From contig CAJXQA010000006.1 of the NCBI GenBank assembly GCA_913058475.1, positions 1 through 47,533 on the forward strand: a stretch of DNA of 47,533 nt, given 5' to 3'. Positions 10,168 through 18,505 of this stretch are shown in pieces. This DNA is from an uncultured Nitrosomonadales bacterium (GTDB lineage: Bacteria; Pseudomonadota; Gammaproteobacteria; Burkholderiales; Methylophilaceae). How positions within the stretch are numbered: position 1 is the first letter of the stretch; each line of letters begins with the position of its first letter. The translations under genes and the position numbers were made by a program. Below the pieces are notes generated by a model. It made no database searches, had not been told where the DNA came from, and was given only the letters and a program-made list of their open reading frames with translations.

Positions 10168-11096
10168 CTTTCCTCCGAAATTTTTTCTATTACTCGTAAC
10201 TTTGCACTTCTTGATCTCTTATTTTTTAATACTTCACTCTTTGAGGGAGTTTGGAGTTTTTGAATAATCCTAATAGGGGGTGATTTAATCTGCTTTTGAA
10301 AAATTGGAATTTTTTTTGGGACTTTGTCCGTATTCAACCTGTCTTTAATGAAATTTTTAATAATTCTATCTTCAAGTGAATGAAAACTTATAACAGCCAA
10401 TCTTCCATTTTTTTTTAAAGCTTCGAATGCTGCAGGCAAAACTTCCTCTATTTCTAAAAGCTCTTCATTTACCTTTATTCTTAACGCTTGAAATGTTTGT
10501 GTTGCTGGATTTTTTTTTGAATCAAATTTTGGGATAGCTTTATTCACTAAATCTGCTAATTCAATTGTTCTTAATATTTTTCCCTTTTCTTCTCTATATT
10601 TAATGATTGCCTTGACAATTTTTTTTGCAAATTTTTCCTCACCATAACTATATAAAAGCTTTACCAATTCATCATAATCATAATTATTAATAATATCTGA
10701 GGCAGTTAATTTTTGACTTTGGTTCATCCTCATGTCCAGCTTTGAATCTAATTGAAAACTAAATCCACGTTCTGCTTCATCAATTTGTGGTGATGAGATT
10801 CCTAGATCCATAAGAATTCCATTGGGCTTTTGAAAATTTTTTTTTTTTAAAATATCCTTTAAGTCTTTAAAGGAGGCATGCACTATCTCAAAGCGCTTAT
10901 CTTTAATTGTTTCACCTTCTTTAACAGCCTCTAAATCTTTATCTAATGCTAGCAATCTTCCATCATCATTTAATTTTTTAAGTATTTCTTTTGAATGACC
11001 ACCTCTTCCAAAAGTGCAATCTATATAAAAACCATTTGAGATAATATCTAATGCATTTATTGCTTCATGAAGCATCACAGGAATATGTTTGCTCAT
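10164..11096 (-). CDS. rsmH: 16S rRNA (cytosine1402-N4)-methyltransferase RsmH (MraW)
   Basis: RsmH methylates N4 of C1402 in 16S rRNA using S-adenosylmethionine. The N-terminus HIPVMLHEA and the SAM-binding loop DCTFGRGGHS are family signatures. Further on are DLGISSPQID and a C-terminal FHSLEDRIIKNF. The length of 310 aa is typical. It is the second gene of the dcw operon, with ATGA overlaps to mraZ and ftsL. Confidence 0.97.
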   Translation of the reverse strand: MSKHIPVMLHEAINALDIISNGFYIDCTFGRGGHSKEILKKLNDDGRLLALDKDLEAVKEGETIKDKRFEIVHASFKDLKDILKKKNFQKPNGILMDLGISSPQIDEAERGFSFQLDSKLDMRMNQSQKLTASDIINNYDYDELVKLLYSYGEEKFAKKIVKAIIKYREEKGKILRTIELADLVNKAIPKFDSKKNPATQTFQALRIKVNEELLEIEEVLPAAFEALKKNGRLAVISFHSLEDRIIKNFIKDRLNTDKVPKKIPIFQKQIKSPPIRIIQKLQTPSKSEVLKNKRSRSAKLRVIEKISEER

Positions 11097-11539
11097 AATG
11101 AAAAACCTTTAAGTTCGTCAGGAAAATCATTTTCTTCAGTGATATTTATTTGGGTTAAATGTTCATAATAATGATCGCAATTCCAAATTTCAAAATGACT
11201 ACCCTGACCAATGAAAATTGCATTTTTATCTATTTCAGCATAATTTTTTAATTCTGAGGGGATTACCAATCTACTTGCTTTATCAAGACTGATGTCCTCA
11301 GCAAATCCTACTAATAATCTCTGAAGTCCGCTAGATTTTTTTTCAAAGCTTGATAAATTCATTATCTTTTCTTGAATCGGCTCCCATGCAAACTGAGGAT
11401 ATAAGAGTAAACATTTGTAAATATGTGCTGTTAGGACTAGTAAGCCTGATGACTCTATAAGAATTTTTTCACGATACTTTGTAGGGATCGCAATCCTATT
11501 TTTTCCATCTAAGTTTATTCGTGTTGCGCCTCTATACAT
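11093..11539 (-). CDS. mraZ: Transcriptional regulator MraZ
   Basis: MraZ is the DNA-binding first gene of the dcw cluster; in E. coli it represses its own promoter through TGGGN repeats. The 148-aa protein has two AbrB-like SpoVT halves: FRGATRINLDGKNRIAIPTKYRE-like start (here MYRGATRINLDGKNRI) and the second half DKASRLVIPSELKNYA. Direct repeats resembling its operator lie just upstream (11608-11632), which supports autoregulation here. Confidence 0.95.
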   Translation of the reverse strand: MYRGATRINLDGKNRIAIPTKYREKILIESSGLLVLTAHIYKCLLLYPQFAWEPIQEKIMNLSSFEKKSSGLQRLLVGFAEDISLDKASRLVIPSELKNYAEIDKNAIFIGQGSHFEIWNCDHYYEHLTQINITEENDFPDELKGFSL

Positions 11540-11607
11540 AAGTAGTGCCTCTTTACCTGAGAAAAAGATGGGAAATTACTTAATACCCTTAGACTTACTA
11601 AGCAATT

Positions 11608-11632
11608 TCCCACAAATTACCACTTTTTCCCT
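11608..11632 (-). promoter_or_regulatory. Three MraZ-box-like direct repeats upstream of mraZ
   Basis: Read on the minus strand, AGGGA (11632-11628), TGGTA (11622-11618) and TGGGA (11612-11608) recur with an exact 10-bp period. E. coli MraZ binds TGGGN repeats separated by 5 bp, which is the same period. They lie about 70-90 bp before the mraZ ATG and just downstream of a candidate promoter, so they could act as a repressor site. The pattern is seen; binding is inferred. Confidence 0.65.
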
Positions 11633-11641
11633 AACATAGCT

Positions 11642-11670
11642 ACTATAGGTAAAAAAAAAGCGCAATGCAA
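11642..11670 (-). promoter_or_regulatory. Candidate promoter of the mraZ/dcw operon
   Basis: On the minus strand TTGCAT (11670-11665) is followed after 17 bp by TATAGT (11647-11642), a 5/6 match to the -10 consensus. Transcription would start near 11635, at the edge of the first MraZ-box-like repeat. The -35 element falls inside the loop of the upstream rnpB terminator. The -35 match is weak (3/6). Confidence 0.45.
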
Positions 11671-11681
11671 GCGCTTTTTAA
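11650..11681 (-). terminator. Rho-independent terminator after rnpB
   Basis: On the minus strand AAAGCGC and GCGCTTT pair around a short TTGCATT loop, followed by a run of T residues. It lies about 40 bp beyond the 3' end of RNase P RNA. The hairpin is flanked by A and T runs and could also work on the other strand. Confidence 0.8.
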
Positions 11682-11721
11682 TTTTAAATCTATATATAAC
11701 AATGATTTATCAGTAGAAGGT

Positions 11722-12002
11722 AAGTTGACCTGTAAGCCGGGTTCTGTCTTGGACAGTCATTCATCTAGGCATATAATTACTCATATGCTCAAGCAGCCTA
11801 CCCGATGACAACACGAGCCGTGCTAACGTCATCCTATTTGGCCTTGCTCCGGGTGGAGGTTGCCGCGTTTCACCGTAACTAAATACGCTCGTCTCTGTGG
11901 CCCTATTCCTCATCTCACAATGTATGGCTGTTAGCCATCACCCTGCTCTAGGAGCCCGGACTTTCCTCTACACAAAAGTGTAGTGACTGTCTGGTCAACT
12001 TA
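11722..12002 (-). ncRNA. rnpB: RNase P RNA (M1 RNA)
   Basis: This is the catalytic RNA that matures the 5' ends of tRNAs. On the minus strand the 5' end AAGTTGACC pairs with the 3' end GGTCAACTT (helix P1). The universally conserved GAGGAAAGTCCGGGCTC block follows near the 5' end, then AGGGTGATGGC, GTGAAACGCGGCAACC-type core, and the 3' ACAGAACCCGGCTTA block. The length of about 280 nt is short for bacterial type A (usually 330-400), suggesting trimmed peripheral helices. A possible -10 (TAAAAT, 12014-12009) lies just before the 5' end, between it and the pyrC stop. Confidence 0.96.
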
Positions 12003-12027
12003 ATACATATTTTATCACCGAAATTTA

Positions 12028-13065
12028 TTAAATATTAGAACAATTCCAACTAATATCTTGACCTGCCATCAAGGGCACAACATCGCCATTATCAATTTTT
12101 ATAACGGTTGGAACTTTATTCTTAGATCTAGTTAATTTTAATTTCTCTTTACTTTGGTTGAGCTTATAAAAATCAGCACCAAATTTACTACAAAAATTTT
12201 CTAATTTTTCAATAGCATTATTTCTATCAAATATTTCTGCATAAATCTCCATAGCATTTAATGCGGAATAAATTCCTGCACAACCGCAGCTACTTTCTTT
12301 TTCAGATCTTTTGTGAGGAGCGCTATCAGTGCCTAGAAAAAACTTTGGGTTACCAGATATCGCTGCATCAAGAACTGCGAGTCTATGTTCTTCTCTTTTT
12401 AACACCGGCAAACAAAACGCATGTGGTCTCAAACCACCTAAAAATAACTCATTTCTATTATAAAGAAGATGTTGTGGGGTAATAGTTGCTGCAATTTTAT
12501 TGCTTGACTCTTTTACAAACTCTGTAGCATCTTTTGTTGAAATATGTTCTAACACTATTCTAAGTTTTGGAAATTCTTTATGGGCTCTAATTAAATGTTT
12601 TTCAATAAATATTTTTTCTCGATCAAATATATCTACGTTAGTATCATTAACTTCTCCATGAATTAGTAAAGGGATGTCTAATTCTTCCATCATTTCGAAA
12701 ATATTATAGCCTGACTGCAAAGAATCTAGCCCCTTATTTGAATTTGTCGTCACTCCTTTCGGATAAAGCTTAATACCAATTATTTTTGAAGAGGCTTCTA
12801 TTTTTTTTAATTCTTCTAAAGCTAGCCCTTCATTGAAATAAATAGTCATTAATGGTTTAAATTGATAACTTTTAGTATGTTTTTTTATTTCATCATAATA
12901 GGAGTGTGCTAACGAGGTATTTGTGATCGGTTTTTTTAGGTTGGGCATAATAATAGCTCTTCCAAACTGGCTTGCTGAGTGTTGGCTTACTATTTTTAAC
13001 ATCCCCCCCTCCCTGAGGTGAAGATGCATATCGTCAGGTTTTGGAATAATTAATTCATTTATCAT
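12028..13065 (-). CDS. pyrC: Dihydroorotase PyrC
   Basis: PyrC closes N-carbamoyl-L-aspartate to dihydroorotate in pyrimidine synthesis. The metal-binding HLHLREGG is at residues 14-21. The segment GIKLYPKGVTTNS contains the lysine expected to be carbamylated, and later HGEVND, LEHISTKDA and LGTDSAPH supply the other metal ligands and the catalytic Asp. The length of 345 aa and these motifs fit the class II homodimeric E. coli-type enzyme. Its start overlaps the end of rsmI, and its 3' end lies only 25 bp before rnpB, so the rnpB promoter is squeezed into this tail. Confidence 0.97.
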   Translation of the reverse strand: MINELIIPKPDDMHLHLREGGMLKIVSQHSASQFGRAIIMPNLKKPITNTSLAHSYYDEIKKHTKSYQFKPLMTIYFNEGLALEELKKIEASSKIIGIKLYPKGVTTNSNKGLDSLQSGYNIFEMMEELDIPLLIHGEVNDTNVDIFDREKIFIEKHLIRAHKEFPKLRIVLEHISTKDATEFVKESSNKIAATITPQHLLYNRNELFLGGLRPHAFCLPVLKREEHRLAVLDAAISGNPKFFLGTDSAPHKRSEKESSCGCAGIYSALNAMEIYAEIFDRNNAIEKLENFCSKFGADFYKLNQSKEKLKLTRSKNKVPTVIKIDNGDVVPLMAGQDISWNCSNI

Positions 13066-13900
13066 TATTTTTTATCCCTAAAGCTAAGTTATATATTTCA
13101 TTTTTCTTCATTTTAAAAATCTGTGATACAAGCTTTACAGACTGGTTCAAACTTAATTCATTAAGCATAATTCTTAGAGCATTTTCTGCCTCAATATTGC
13201 GTGAGCTTTTTTGTTCCTGCTCTACCGCCTCTATAATAATAACAAACTCACCTTTAAGGTTATGTTTTTCTTTTCTGAATTTAATTAATAAGTCATCCAA
13301 ATTTTCTTTATAAATAGTTTCATATAACTTTGTTAATTCACGACCAATAAAAATTCTCTGCATCGAGCCATAAATTTCTTCAAGTAACTCTAAGGTTTTA
13401 AGAACCCTATGAGGTGAAACAAAAAAAACTGAGGTAAATTGACTATTATTAAATTGTTTGATGACTTTTCTACTCTTGCTGTCAGTATTTGGCAAAAATC
13501 CATAAAAATTGAATTGAGTTGCAATTATGCCCGCAGCTGAAAACGCTGTAGTGATTGATGAAGCTCCCGGTATTGGAACAACTTTAATTTTAGACTCTAA
13601 AGCCTTATTTACCAGATAAGCTCCTGGATCACTAATACCGGGTGTACCTGCGTCAGAAATATAGGCTATTGCTTTGCCACTCTGTATTTCTTTGATTAAA
13701 AAACTGCTCTTTTTTTCCTCATTATGCTGATGTAAAGAGACGAGTTTCTTATTTATGGAAAATTTAGATAGCAAATGCTTGGAATGCCTTGTGTCTTCAC
13801 AGGCAATTAAATCTACGTTATTTAAAATCTTAAGAGCTCTTGATGAAATATCATCTAGATTTCCAATCGGTGTCCCAACAATGTAAAGGGTTGAACTCAT
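13055..13900 (-). CDS. rsmI: 16S rRNA (cytidine1402-2'-O)-methyltransferase RsmI
   Basis: RsmI methylates the 2'-OH of C1402, the same nucleotide modified by RsmH encoded nearby. It is a tetrapyrrole-methylase-fold protein of 281 aa. The SAM-binding start VGTPIGNLDDIS, the stretch ACEDTRHS, and AYISDAGTPGISDPG are diagnostic. It overlaps the start of pyrC by 11 bp. A 63-bp AT-rich gap separates it from the divergent lipoprotein gene; in E. coli rsmI is also near the BON lipoprotein dolP, but lpoA, yraN and diaA are absent between them here. Confidence 0.96.
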   Translation of the reverse strand: MSSTLYIVGTPIGNLDDISSRALKILNNVDLIACEDTRHSKHLLSKFSINKKLVSLHQHNEEKKSSFLIKEIQSGKAIAYISDAGTPGISDPGAYLVNKALESKIKVVPIPGASSITTAFSAAGIIATQFNFYGFLPNTDSKSRKVIKQFNNSQFTSVFFVSPHRVLKTLELLEEIYGSMQRIFIGRELTKLYETIYKENLDDLLIKFRKEKHNLKGEFVIIIEAVEQEQKSSRNIEAENALRIMLNELSLNQSVKLVSQIFKMKKNEIYNLALGIKNNDK

Positions 13901-13963
13901 GTAAAGAATTTAATTTGTAATTAATTAATATAAAATTTATTCAATAAGTATATAATTTATTTT

Positions 13964-14593
13964 ATGTATCCCAAATCAAATTATTTTTTAATCTCATTGA
14001 TTTTATCAATTACATTTTTTTTATCTGGTTGTGCTGCCGGAGTTCTTGGTGTTCCAACTTCATATTCAGATAGGAGAACAACTGAGTCCCAAATTACTGA
14101 TGAAAAACTAGAATGGCAAACAGTATTAAAGACTCAAGATATCGCAGGTGAATTTAGGGCAAATTTTGTTAGTTATAATCAAGTTGTCCTTATTACTGGG
14201 CAATCACCAAATCAAAAAATTATAGATAAGATATTAAGCATAGTTACCAATATGGAAAATGTAAAAAAAGTTGATAACTATATGACTGTAGGGCCTGAAA
14301 ATACTGTGCGAGGAATTACAAGCGATATGGCAATTACAAGTAATGTTGTATCGAGAGTATTTGCTGAAGATGGTAAGGATCAAACTGCGCTTTCAATACT
14401 TCATTTAAAAGTATTCACAGAGGAGGGGGTTGTGTACTTAATGGGTATTTTAAATCAACAGGAAGTAGATAAAGCTATATCAATTGCTCAATCTTCGAGG
14501 GGTGTCAAAAAAGTTGTTCCCTTATTTGAAATTGTTAACTCTGTCAAATCAAACCCGGCAACGAAAACAGTTAATACTGAGGAAATAAATTAG
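13964..14593 (+). CDS. BON-domain outer-membrane lipoprotein (DolP/YraP-like)
   Basis: The 209-aa protein starts with a lipoprotein signal peptide whose lipobox is LSGC, with the acylated cysteine at residue 23. Two BON-like domains follow (about residues 55-115 and 120-195), each with the pattern of a valine-rich strand, a glycine, and a helix (VLITGQSP; VYLMGILNQQEVDKAI). This matches DolP/YraP, which supports outer-membrane integrity in E. coli. The low-complexity C-terminus is unremarkable. The family is clear; orthology to dolP is inferred from domain layout and proximity to rsmI. Confidence 0.85.
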   Translation: MYPKSNYFLISLILSITFFLSGCAAGVLGVPTSYSDRRTTESQITDEKLEWQTVLKTQDIAGEFRANFVSYNQVVLITGQSPNQKIIDKILSIVTNMENVKKVDNYMTVGPENTVRGITSDMAITSNVVSRVFAEDGKDQTALSILHLKVFTEEGVVYLMGILNQQEVDKAISIAQSSRGVKKVVPLFEIVNSVKSNPATKTVNTEEIN

Positions 14594-14694
14594 TTATTGA
14601 TAAACCTTATAGTTTCAATTATCATGTCATTATTCATAGAAACACTATCTGTAAATATTTAATCAATTCTAAGTAATAAAATTCAATAAAACAT

Positions 14695-15018
14695 ATGAGC
14701 AATATTATTCACGTTACAGATGACCAATTTGAAGAAAAGGTTCTTCAAGCAAAAATACCCGTTTTAGTCGATTTTTGGGCTGAGTGGTGTGGTCCATGTA
14801 AAGCAATTGCACCTATACTCGATGATATTTCCAAAGACTATGATGGCAAGTTAATTGTTGCAAAAATAAATATAGATGAGAATCAAAAGATTGCCGCTCA
14901 GTTCGCAGTTCGAGCTATACCTACATTAATCATCTTTAAAGATGGTAACTTCGAGGCTGATAAAAAAGGTGCTTTATCTAAATCACAACTAATAGCATTC
15001 ATTGACAGTACAATTTAA
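14695..15018 (+). CDS. trxA: Thioredoxin
   Basis: This is a cytoplasmic disulfide reductase of 107 aa with the active site WCGPCK (W31-C32-G-P-C35) and the cis-proline segment RAIPTLIIF. The length and motifs are those of classical TrxA. It lies 6 bp upstream of rho, an arrangement common in proteobacteria, and could share a transcript with it. The 101-bp gap before it is AT-rich, with no promoter I can place with confidence. Confidence 0.97.
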   Translation: MSNIIHVTDDQFEEKVLQAKIPVLVDFWAEWCGPCKAIAPILDDISKDYDGKLIVAKINIDENQKIAAQFAVRAIPTLIIFKDGNFEADKKGALSKSQLIAFIDSTI

Positions 15019-15024
15019 AAAAAT

Positions 15025-16284
15025 ATGCATTTATCTGATCTAAAACACCTTCCTGTAACCGAACTAGTTGACTTAGCAAATTCTGACAAAATTGAAAATG
15101 CAGGAAGAATGCGTAAGCAAGATCTAATTTTTGCTATATTAAAGAATAAAGCTACAAATGGGGATAAGTTAATTGGTGATGGTACTTTAGAGGTATTGCA
15201 GGACGGGTTTGGCTTTTTAAGGTCATCCGACTCTTCATACCTAGCTGGTCCAGCAGATATATACGTTTCACCTTCACAAATAAGAAGATTTAATCTACAC
15301 ACTGGAGATACGATTGCTGGTGAAATTAGAACACCAAAAGATAGCGAACGCTACTTTGCTCTAGTTAAGGTTGATAAGGTTAATAATGACGCACCTGAAA
15401 ATACAAAAAATAAGATTCTGTTTGAAAACTTAACTCCTATACACCCCACTAAACCTCTTATATTAGAGAGAGATTCTAATGTAGAAGAGAATAATACAAG
15501 CCGAGTGATTGATATGGTTGCGCCTATCGGAAAAGGCCAAAGAGGTTTAATAGTAGCAAGTCCTAAAAGTGGTAAAACAGTCATGTTACAGAATATTGCG
15601 CATGCAATAACTGCAAATCATCCAGATGTCTCTCTTATTGTATTGCTTATAGATGAGAGGCCTGAAGAAGTTACCGAAATGTCTAGGTCCGTTAAAGGTG
15701 AGGTAGTAGCCTCGACTTTTGACGAACCTGCAACGAGACATGTTCAGGTTGCTGATATGGTTTTAGAAAAAGCTAAAAGGTTAGTCGAGCATAAAAAAGA
15801 CGTGGTAATTCTTTTGGATTCCATTACAAGACTTGCGAGAGCTTATAATACTGTAATTCCATCATCAGGAAAGGTATTAACAGGCGGTGTTGACGCAAAC
15901 GCCCTACAAAGACCAAAACGTTTTTTTGGTGCAGCAAGAAATGTAGAAGAAGGTGGATCTCTTACAATACTTGCCACAGCACTTGTTGAAACTGGCTCAA
16001 GAATGGATGATGTGATTTATGAAGAATTTAAAGGCACAGGTAACATGGAGATTCACCTTGAGAGAAAAATGGCTGAAAAAAGAATTTATCCTGCTATCAA
16101 TGTTAATAAGTCAAGCACCCGAAGAGAAGAGTTACTTATTCCTTCTGACGTTCTGCAAAAAATATGGGTTTTAAGAAAGTTACTTTACCCTATGGATGAT
16201 CTAGAAGCGATGGAATTCCTTTTAGATAAGGTGAGATCTACCAAAAATAACTCAGATTTTTTTGACAGTATGCGAAGAAGTTAA
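15025..16284 (+). CDS. rho: Transcription termination factor Rho
   Basis: Rho is a hexameric RNA-dependent ATPase that terminates transcription. The N-terminal RNA-binding domain contains the cold-shock-like [14 protein letters not shown]. The ATPase domain has the Walker A region [12 protein letters not shown], a Walker B-type [16 protein letters not shown], and the secondary-site region [20 protein letters not shown]. The length of 419 aa is the E. coli size, without the long insertions seen in some phyla. Confidence 0.98.
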   Translation: MHLSDLKHLPVTELVDLANSDKIENAGRMRKQDLIFAILKNKATNGDKLIGDGTLEVLQDGFGFLRSSDSSYLAGPADIYVSPSQIRRFNLHTGDTIAGEIRTPKDSERYFALVKVDKVNNDAPENTKNKILFENLTPIHPTKPLILERDSNVEENNTSRVIDMVAPIGKGQRGLIVASPKSGKTVMLQNIAHAITANHPDVSLIVLLIDERPEEVTEMSRSVKGEVVASTFDEPATRHVQVADMVLEKAKRLVEHKKDVVILLDSITRLARAYNTVIPSSGKVLTGGVDANALQRPKRFFGAARNVEEGGSLTILATALVETGSRMDDVIYEEFKGTGNMEIHLERKMAEKRIYPAINVNKSSTRREELLIPSDVLQKIWVLRKLLYPMDDLEAMEFLLDKVRSTKNNSDFFDSMRRS

Positions 16285-16363
16285 CGAACCAATTAAGCAT
16301 TGATTTTTATAAAACTTTCTATAAAATACGATAAATATTTAAGATTATAAGTAATAACTAATT

Positions 16364-16564
16364 ATGAAAAAAGACTTACACCCAAACTATCCAGAAATAA
16401 CCGTAACTTGTAGTTGTGGTAATTCGTTTAAAACTCAATCAACCATGGCAAAAGATACAAATATTGAAGTTTGTTCTAAATGTCACCCTTTTTATACAGG
16501 TAAGCAGAAAATATTGGATACTGCGGGACGCGTTGAAAAATTTAAACGAAAATATGGAATGTAA
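16364..16564 (+). CDS. rpmE: 50S ribosomal protein L31, zinc-binding form
   Basis: The 66-aa L31 begins [12 protein letters not shown] and has the four-cysteine zinc site (C16, C18, C37, C40), so it is the C+ paralogue used when zinc is sufficient. HPFYTGKQK near the C-terminus is the family signature. It follows rho at 79 bp and is closed by a strong terminator. Confidence 0.97.
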   Translation: MKKDLHPNYPEITVTCSCGNSFKTQSTMAKDTNIEVCSKCHPFYTGKQKILDTAGRVEKFKRKYGM

Positions 16565-16583
16565 TATTATTTAATTAGATTTG

Positions 16584-16613
16584 AAAAAAAGGCAGTTATC
16601 TGCCTTTTTTTTT
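16584..16613 (+). terminator. Rho-independent terminator after rpmE
   Basis: AAAAGGCAG and CTGCCTTTT pair around a TTAT tetraloop, followed by a run of T residues. It begins about 20 bp after the rpmE stop and ends before the next gene, separating the trxA-rho-rpmE group from the glycosyltransferase. Confidence 0.9.
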
Positions 16614-16631
16614 ATGTCATAATTTGTAAAT

Positions 16632-18266
16632 ATGAAATTTGAATTAAATCATGACTGGCAAGGAAATATGTCCTCACCTCGATCAACACTTGGTGAAAAA
16701 ACCAAAATTCACTTATTCCTTATGCTTGCAGTTATATGGATTTTTACTGGTCTAGTTGGAAGCTCGCCTTGGATTCCTGCAGAATCTGAAAACATAAGCA
16801 TGGTGATGGATATTGTTTCGAATAATTCTATAATTGCTCCCTTAGCCGCTAGTCAAGATTCAATCAATAATCCACCTTTGTACCCTTTCATAGGGGCTAC
16901 TTTTGTCAAAATTTTTTCATCCATCCTTGCTCCACATGACGCGATTCGATTATCAAATTTTATATGGATAAGCTTAACTTTAGTAACTATAGGTCTAATG
17001 ACAAGAGAACTATGGGGGGCTGGTTTTGGTAGGCAAGCAGGTTTAATCTTCATTGCTTCTATTGGGCTTATTTTTAATGTCCATAGTATCCGTCCTGAAG
17101 TCGCTACCCTATTAGGTTTTGCCCTAGCGCTCTATGGCTTTGCACTTTATCAACGAAGACCCTTCAGAGCTAGTTTAGTTTTGGGTTTTGGTATATCTAT
17201 AATCTTCTTATCAAATGGAATTTTATCTCTTTTAAGCATTTTTATAACTGCACTTTCTTTACTACTTATAAAGCAATGGAGAAATAAGCGTTATTATTTG
17301 TTCTGTTTAATTTCATCTATAGTAGCCTTAACAATTATAAGTCCTTGGATTTATCTTTTATATAACTCGAATCCTGAAATTTTTTTTTCCTGGATAAGTA
17401 AAGTCAATGCTCCCAATGGTGAAGAATTCTTTTTTTATATTAAAAATATGTTGTGGTTTACATGGCCATCCCTCTCACTTTTTGCCTTCGTTTTAATTAA
17501 AAATTTTAAGAATATACTTCAACTTAAAAAAATTCATTTACCTTTGTTTTTTTCAATATCAATCTTATTTACTCTTTCACTCAACACCAATATAGATCAA
17601 ATAAACCTAATGCCACTACTACTTCCATTTTCGGTTGCCGCAGCAGGAGGGATTGATTCTCTTAGTAGAGGCTCAGCAAGTGCTCTTAATTGGTTTGGAA
17701 TATTAATTTTTGGTTTTTTTGGCTTTATCATTTGGTTTTTTTGGTTTGCAGTAATGACGGGTTTTCCTGAAATTATTTATAATAGAATTTATTTTCTATC
17801 TGGAAATTATGAAGCAAAATTTGAGTACTTAAATTTTATTTTTGCTTCGTTAATAAGTGGTTTATGGCTATATATTATCTTTAACCTAAAGATTTCAAAT
17901 CGATCAGCAATTTCTAATTGGGCAATTGGAATTACAATGGTATGGGTTACTTTTATTATGCTTATGAATCCATTTATTGATAATAGAAAAAGTTATGCGC
18001 CTGTTTTTCAGGATGTTAAACAACATTTATCACAAAGCTCTAGTTGTTTATATACATATAACTTCAGCTCTAATGAAACAAATTTACTTCATTATTATTC
18101 TGGCATAAGAGCAATAGACTCCAACAAAGATTTTCAGTGCAGAATGATATTGTTATCGCTTACTAATGAATCTAAAATGCCTTCAGAATATGAGTCATGG
18201 GATCAAATATGGTCTGGAAAAAGGATAGATCGAGATAAAACCTACTATATTTTACTTACAAAATAA
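16632..18266 (+). CDS. Polytopic membrane glycosyltransferase, ArnT/PMT-like
   Basis: The 544-aa protein has about 11-12 hydrophobic segments and looks like a GT-C fold glycosyltransferase (ArnT / dolichyl-phosphate-mannose mannosyltransferase superfamily). Such enzymes move a sugar from a polyprenyl-phosphate carrier to lipid A, protein or another lipid on the periplasmic side. The first external loop carries WIPAESENISMVMDI followed by NNPPLYPF, in the place where the family usually has an acidic DE..Y motif. A shorter C-terminal soluble tail (about residues 450-544) follows. The substrate cannot be told. Start ATG 16632 is used; an ATG at 16668 (residue 13) is possible. Confidence 0.7.
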   Translation: MKFELNHDWQGNMSSPRSTLGEKTKIHLFLMLAVIWIFTGLVGSSPWIPAESENISMVMDIVSNNSIIAPLAASQDSINNPPLYPFIGATFVKIFSSILAPHDAIRLSNFIWISLTLVTIGLMTRELWGAGFGRQAGLIFIASIGLIFNVHSIRPEVATLLGFALALYGFALYQRRPFRASLVLGFGISIIFLSNGILSLLSIFITALSLLLIKQWRNKRYYLFCLISSIVALTIISPWIYLLYNSNPEIFFSWISKVNAPNGEEFFFYIKNMLWFTWPSLSLFAFVLIKNFKNILQLKKIHLPLFFSISILFTLSLNTNIDQINLMPLLLPFSVAAAGGIDSLSRGSASALNWFGILIFGFFGFIIWFFWFAVMTGFPEIIYNRIYFLSGNYEAKFEYLNFIFASLISGLWLYIIFNLKISNRSAISNWAIGITMVWVTFIMLMNPFIDNRKSYAPVFQDVKQHLSQSSSCLYTYNFSSNETNLLHYYSGIRAIDSNKDFQCRMILLSLTNESKMPSEYESWDQIWSGKRIDRDKTYYILLTK

Positions 18267-18270
18267 GTTC

Positions 18271-18495
18271 TTAATCTTTTAGATACTTACTAATTGCACT
18301 AAAAACAAACTGATCTAATTGGCTATCTTTTTCTGATGTTTGAGTTACGTATTCTTTTATCATAACCCTCATATCAGGTCCCCAGAATTTTTGAATATGA
18401 GATACCGTGTCCTGTTTTGCTTGCTCTTTATCCGGGTAACTTTTAAAAAAGTTTCCAATATCATTTGCCATTCTAATTAGATTTTTAGTTTCCAT
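18271..18495 (-). CDS. fdsD: Formate dehydrogenase delta subunit FdsD
   Basis: The 74-aa protein has the FdsD pattern LIRMANDIGNFF followed by HIQKFWGPDMR. FdsD is a small soluble subunit or maturation partner of NAD-dependent molybdenum formate dehydrogenases. It is the last gene of the fdsGBA-fdhD-fdsD cluster, 10 bp after fdhD. Its product could not be assigned confidently without this context and the conserved WGPDMR segment. Confidence 0.9.
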   Translation of the reverse strand: METKNLIRMANDIGNFFKSYPDKEQAKQDTVSHIQKFWGPDMRVMIKEYVTQTSEKDSQLDQFVFSAISKYLKD

Positions 18496-18505
18496 TTTTT
18501 TAATT

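Noticed and set aside
16300..16325. TTGATT...TATAAA promoter before rpmE
   Set aside because: The spacer is only 14 bp, too short for a normal sigma-70 promoter.
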